Part shown: positions 6,576 through 8,191 of the stretch, in pieces | Layout: every line of letters starts with the position of its first letter | Position numbering within the stretch: the first letter of the stretch is position 1 | Source: Crocinitomicaceae bacterium | GTDB lineage: Bacteria > Bacteroidota > Bacteroidia > Flavobacteriales_D > Crocinitomicaceae | Assembly: GCA_013215515.1 (NCBI GenBank) | Contig: JABSPC010000286.1 | Coordinates: 1 to 8,191 of the forward strand | DNA length: 8,191 bases | Reading direction: 5' to 3' | Program-made: the position numbers and the translations under genes | Notes under the pieces: generated by a model | What the model saw: the letters and a program-made list of their open reading frames with translations, nothing else | Told to the model about the DNA's origin: nothing | Database searches by the model: none

Positions 6576-7979
6576 ATGAGCACATACGATATAACAATCA
6601 TCGGTTCTGGACCTGGAGGATATGTAGCAGCAATTCGTTGCGCACAATTAGGAATGAAAACAGCCCTAATTGAAAAATACGATACGCTAGGAGGTACTTG
6701 TTTGAACGTTGGATGTATTCCGTCAAAAGCACTTTTAGATTCGTCTGAACACTTTCATAATGTGACTCACAATTTCGCTGAACATGGAATTGATGTAAAG
6801 GAAGTTAAAGCGAATATTGAGCAGATGATCAATCGAAAAAATGCGGTGGTTGAACAAACATGTGCTGGTGTCAAGTTTTTGATGGACAAAAATGATATCG
6901 ATGTGCATCACGGTTTGGGTTCTTTTATTAACAAAAACACAATTAAAGTTGTTGCAACTGACAAAAGTGAGACTACAATTAGTACAAAAAATGTAATTAT
7001 CGCTACTGGGTCTAAACCAAATTTCTTCCCAGGAATGAAGCCGGATAAAAAACGAATTATCACTTCTACAGAAGCATTGAATCTGAAAGAAATCCCTAAA
7101 AAGATGCTTGTCATTGGTGGTGGAGTTATTGGATTAGAGCTTGGATCTGTATTCGGTCGTTTAGGAACTCAGATTGACGTTGTTGAATTCGCACCTAAAA
7201 TCATTCCTACAATGGATGGAACGATGTCGAAAGAGTTGACGAAGGTTCTTAAAAAAGAAGGATTCAAATTCCATTTACAACATAAAGTACAAAAGGTGAC
7301 GAACACTGGAAAAGGTGTAAAAGTTGTTGCTTTAAATAAAAAGAATGAAGAGGTAACTCTAGAAGCTGACTACTGTTTAGTAGCAGTGGGTAGAAAACCA
7401 TTTACTCAAGGCCTTGGATTTGAAAATGCAGGGGTTAAGTTAAACGATAAAGGGCAAGTTGAAGTAAATGATAACCTTCAAACAAACGTACCAAACATCT
7501 TCGCTATTGGCGATGTCGTTCGTGGAGCAATGTTAGCGCATAAAGCAGAAGAAGAAGGTGTTTATGTTGCTGAGTTCTTAGCGGGGCAAAAACCTCACTT
7601 GAATTACAATTTGATTCCTGGTGTTATTTACACTTGGCCTGAAGTTGCTTCTGTTGGAAAAACGGAGGAAGAGCTCAAAGAAGCTGGTAAAGCAATTAAA
7701 ATAGGACAATTCCCAATAAAGGCTCTTGGACGTGCCAGAGCAAGTATGGATACTTTGGGAACGATTAAGATCATTGCTGACGAAGAGACGGATGAAGTTC
7801 TTGGAGTTCACATGATCGCACCTCGTGCAGCTGATTTAATAATGGAGGCAGTTGTTGCAATGGAATATAGAGCTTCAGCAGAAGATATTGCTAGAATCTG
7901 TCACCCACACCCTACTTATTCTGAAGGTGTGAAAGAAGCGGCTCTTTCAGCAACAGAGAATAGACCTTTGCATATTTAA
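6576..7979 (+). CDS. lpdA: Dihydrolipoyl dehydrogenase (E3)
   Basis: A 467-residue FAD-dependent disulfide oxidoreductase, of normal length for the family. It reoxidises dihydrolipoyl groups on E2 or H proteins with NAD+, serving pyruvate and 2-oxoglutarate dehydrogenases and glycine cleavage in the cytoplasm. Seen: N-terminal FAD motif GSGPGG (10-15); redox disulfide GGTCLNVGCIPSKALL with C42 and C47; NAD motif GGGVIGLELG (181-190); second FAD motif AIGDVV (D313); and the interface-domain catalytic dyad in HPHPTYSE (H445, E450). All key residues are present. The CLNVGCIPSK spacing identifies it as Lpd rather than glutathione or mercuric reductase. It has its own terminator-bounded 5' side and no adjacent E1/E2 genes in the window, so it may be a shared E3. 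The gene symbol lpd/lpdA is used by homology. No clear terminator was seen after the stop. Confidence 0.95.
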   Translation: MSTYDITIIGSGPGGYVAAIRCAQLGMKTALIEKYDTLGGTCLNVGCIPSKALLDSSEHFHNVTHNFAEHGIDVKEVKANIEQMINRKNAVVEQTCAGVKFLMDKNDIDVHHGLGSFINKNTIKVVATDKSETTISTKNVIIATGSKPNFFPGMKPDKKRIITSTEALNLKEIPKKMLVIGGGVIGLELGSVFGRLGTQIDVVEFAPKIIPTMDGTMSKELTKVLKKEGFKFHLQHKVQKVTNTGKGVKVVALNKKNEEVTLEADYCLVAVGRKPFTQGLGFENAGVKLNDKGQVEVNDNLQTNVPNIFAIGDVVRGAMLAHKAEEEGVYVAEFLAGQKPHLNYNLIPGVIYTWPEVASVGKTEEELKEAGKAIKIGQFPIKALGRARASMDTLGTIKIIADEETDEVLGVHMIAPRAADLIMEAVVAMEYRASAEDIARICHPHPTYSEGVKEAALSATENRPLHI

Positions 7980-8033
7980 TCAGAGAATAAATTAACGTCT
8001 TTAGCGGGGTGATATAACACTGAAATTTTTACG

Positions 8034-8057
8034 ATGAAAAAAATCGGAACAATATAG
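8034..8057 (+). pseudogene. Possible gene start (MKKIGTI) cut off by the insertion-sequence end
   Basis: ATG at 8034 opens MKKIGTI and then meets TAG at 8055-8057, which is where the probable insertion-sequence terminus begins. A Lys-Lys start is typical of secreted-protein genes in these bacteria, so this may be the remnant of a gene interrupted after seven codons. With only seven codons this is speculative and may be chance. Confidence 0.2.
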
Positions 8058-8191
8058 TACTCCCCATCTGTCGGACCATTTCTCTAGCTTGTTAAGTTAT
8101 TAATTTTCATACTAAGCAGCCATTTTATATTTGATATTGGGAGCGATTCTTCCAATGCCTTGATGTCTGCGATTATTGTATTTTTCCATAA
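8055..8191 (-). mobile_element. End of a probable IS3-family (IS150-like) insertion sequence, continuing past the window
   Basis: The sequence just outside the transposase stop, about 8056-8078 (AGTACTCCCC then ATCTGTCGGACC), resembles from memory the terminal repeat style of IS150-group elements (TGTACT...CCCA...GTTGGAC). The element reads leftward, so this is its 3' end. The other terminus and the target-site duplication lie outside the window, so the exact boundary is uncertain by a few bases. Confidence 0.5.
8112..8191 (-). CDS. IS3-family transposase (integrase catalytic core), C-terminal 25 residues only
   Basis: On the minus strand the frame entering from the window edge ends at TAG (8114-8112) and contains YNNRRHQGIGRIAPNIKY. 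The YN-x-x-R-x-HQ-x-x-G-x-x-x-P-x-x-x-Y pattern is the usual end of rve/DDE-core transposases of the IS3 family, just after the catalytic glutamate region. The upstream catalytic residues are outside the window, so activity cannot be judged. The stop lies about 55 bases inside the presumed element end. An alternative is another rve-type element such as IS481. Confidence 0.62.
   Translation of the reverse strand, partial: MEKYNNRRHQGIGRIAPNIKYKMAA

Noticed and set aside
8025..8044. ATTTTT...AAAAAAT pairing after lpd as a terminator
   Set aside because: The stem is purely A/T, and the A-run is better explained as the Lys-Lys codons of a short start.
1..8191. Undescribed defence or multi-gene system
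   Set aside because: All sizeable frames are accounted for by known families; nothing here forms an unexplained gene cluster.

Overview
The window looks like chromosomal DNA from a member of the Bacteroidota, most likely Flavobacteriales (a Fluviicola/Crocinitomicaceae-like organism would fit, but this is inference). The grounds are AT-rich sequence, no Shine-Dalgarno signals ahead of the starts, several exact TAnnTTTG boxes (the Bacteroidota -7 element) at sensible places, and two secreted proteins ending in type A sorting domains of the type IX secretion system (T9SS).

Layout. At the left edge, a minus-strand pair runs out of the window: an OsmC-family peroxidase-like protein (220-624), then, two bases on, the N-terminus of the 23S rRNA methyltransferase RlmB (217 to beyond base 1). 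Diverging from it on the plus strand is lipA, lipoyl synthase (735-1607). Its frame is complete and conserved except for one in-frame TAG at codon 40 (852-854), where the family normally has lysine. Two tandem paralogous secreted metalloproteases follow (1780-4014 and 4241-6451). Both share one architecture: signal peptide, propeptide, M43/pappalysin-like zinc protease, PKD domain, beta-sandwich and T9SS sorting domain. Each ends in its own terminator region, and the stem-loops at 4033-4066 and 6473-6513 are strong. Next comes lpd, dihydrolipoyl dehydrogenase (6576-7979). The right edge holds the end of a probable IS3-family (IS150-like) insertion sequence with the last 25 residues of its transposase on the minus strand. 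It appears to abut, and perhaps interrupt, a short MKKIGTI... start.

How the genes relate. LipA makes the lipoyl cofactor on 2-oxoacid dehydrogenase and glycine-cleavage proteins, and Lpd reoxidises it, so the two are functionally linked although they flank the unrelated protease pair and are not one operon. The proteases are presumably exported by Sec and then T9SS for extracellular proteolysis. osmC-rlmB looks like a small operon driven by a promoter that overlaps the divergent lipA promoter.

The points most worth attention are the TAG in lipA, the recently or conservatively duplicated protease pair with possibly related promoters, and the insertion-sequence junction. I saw no tRNA, rRNA, CRISPR array, origin or clearly new multi-gene system.
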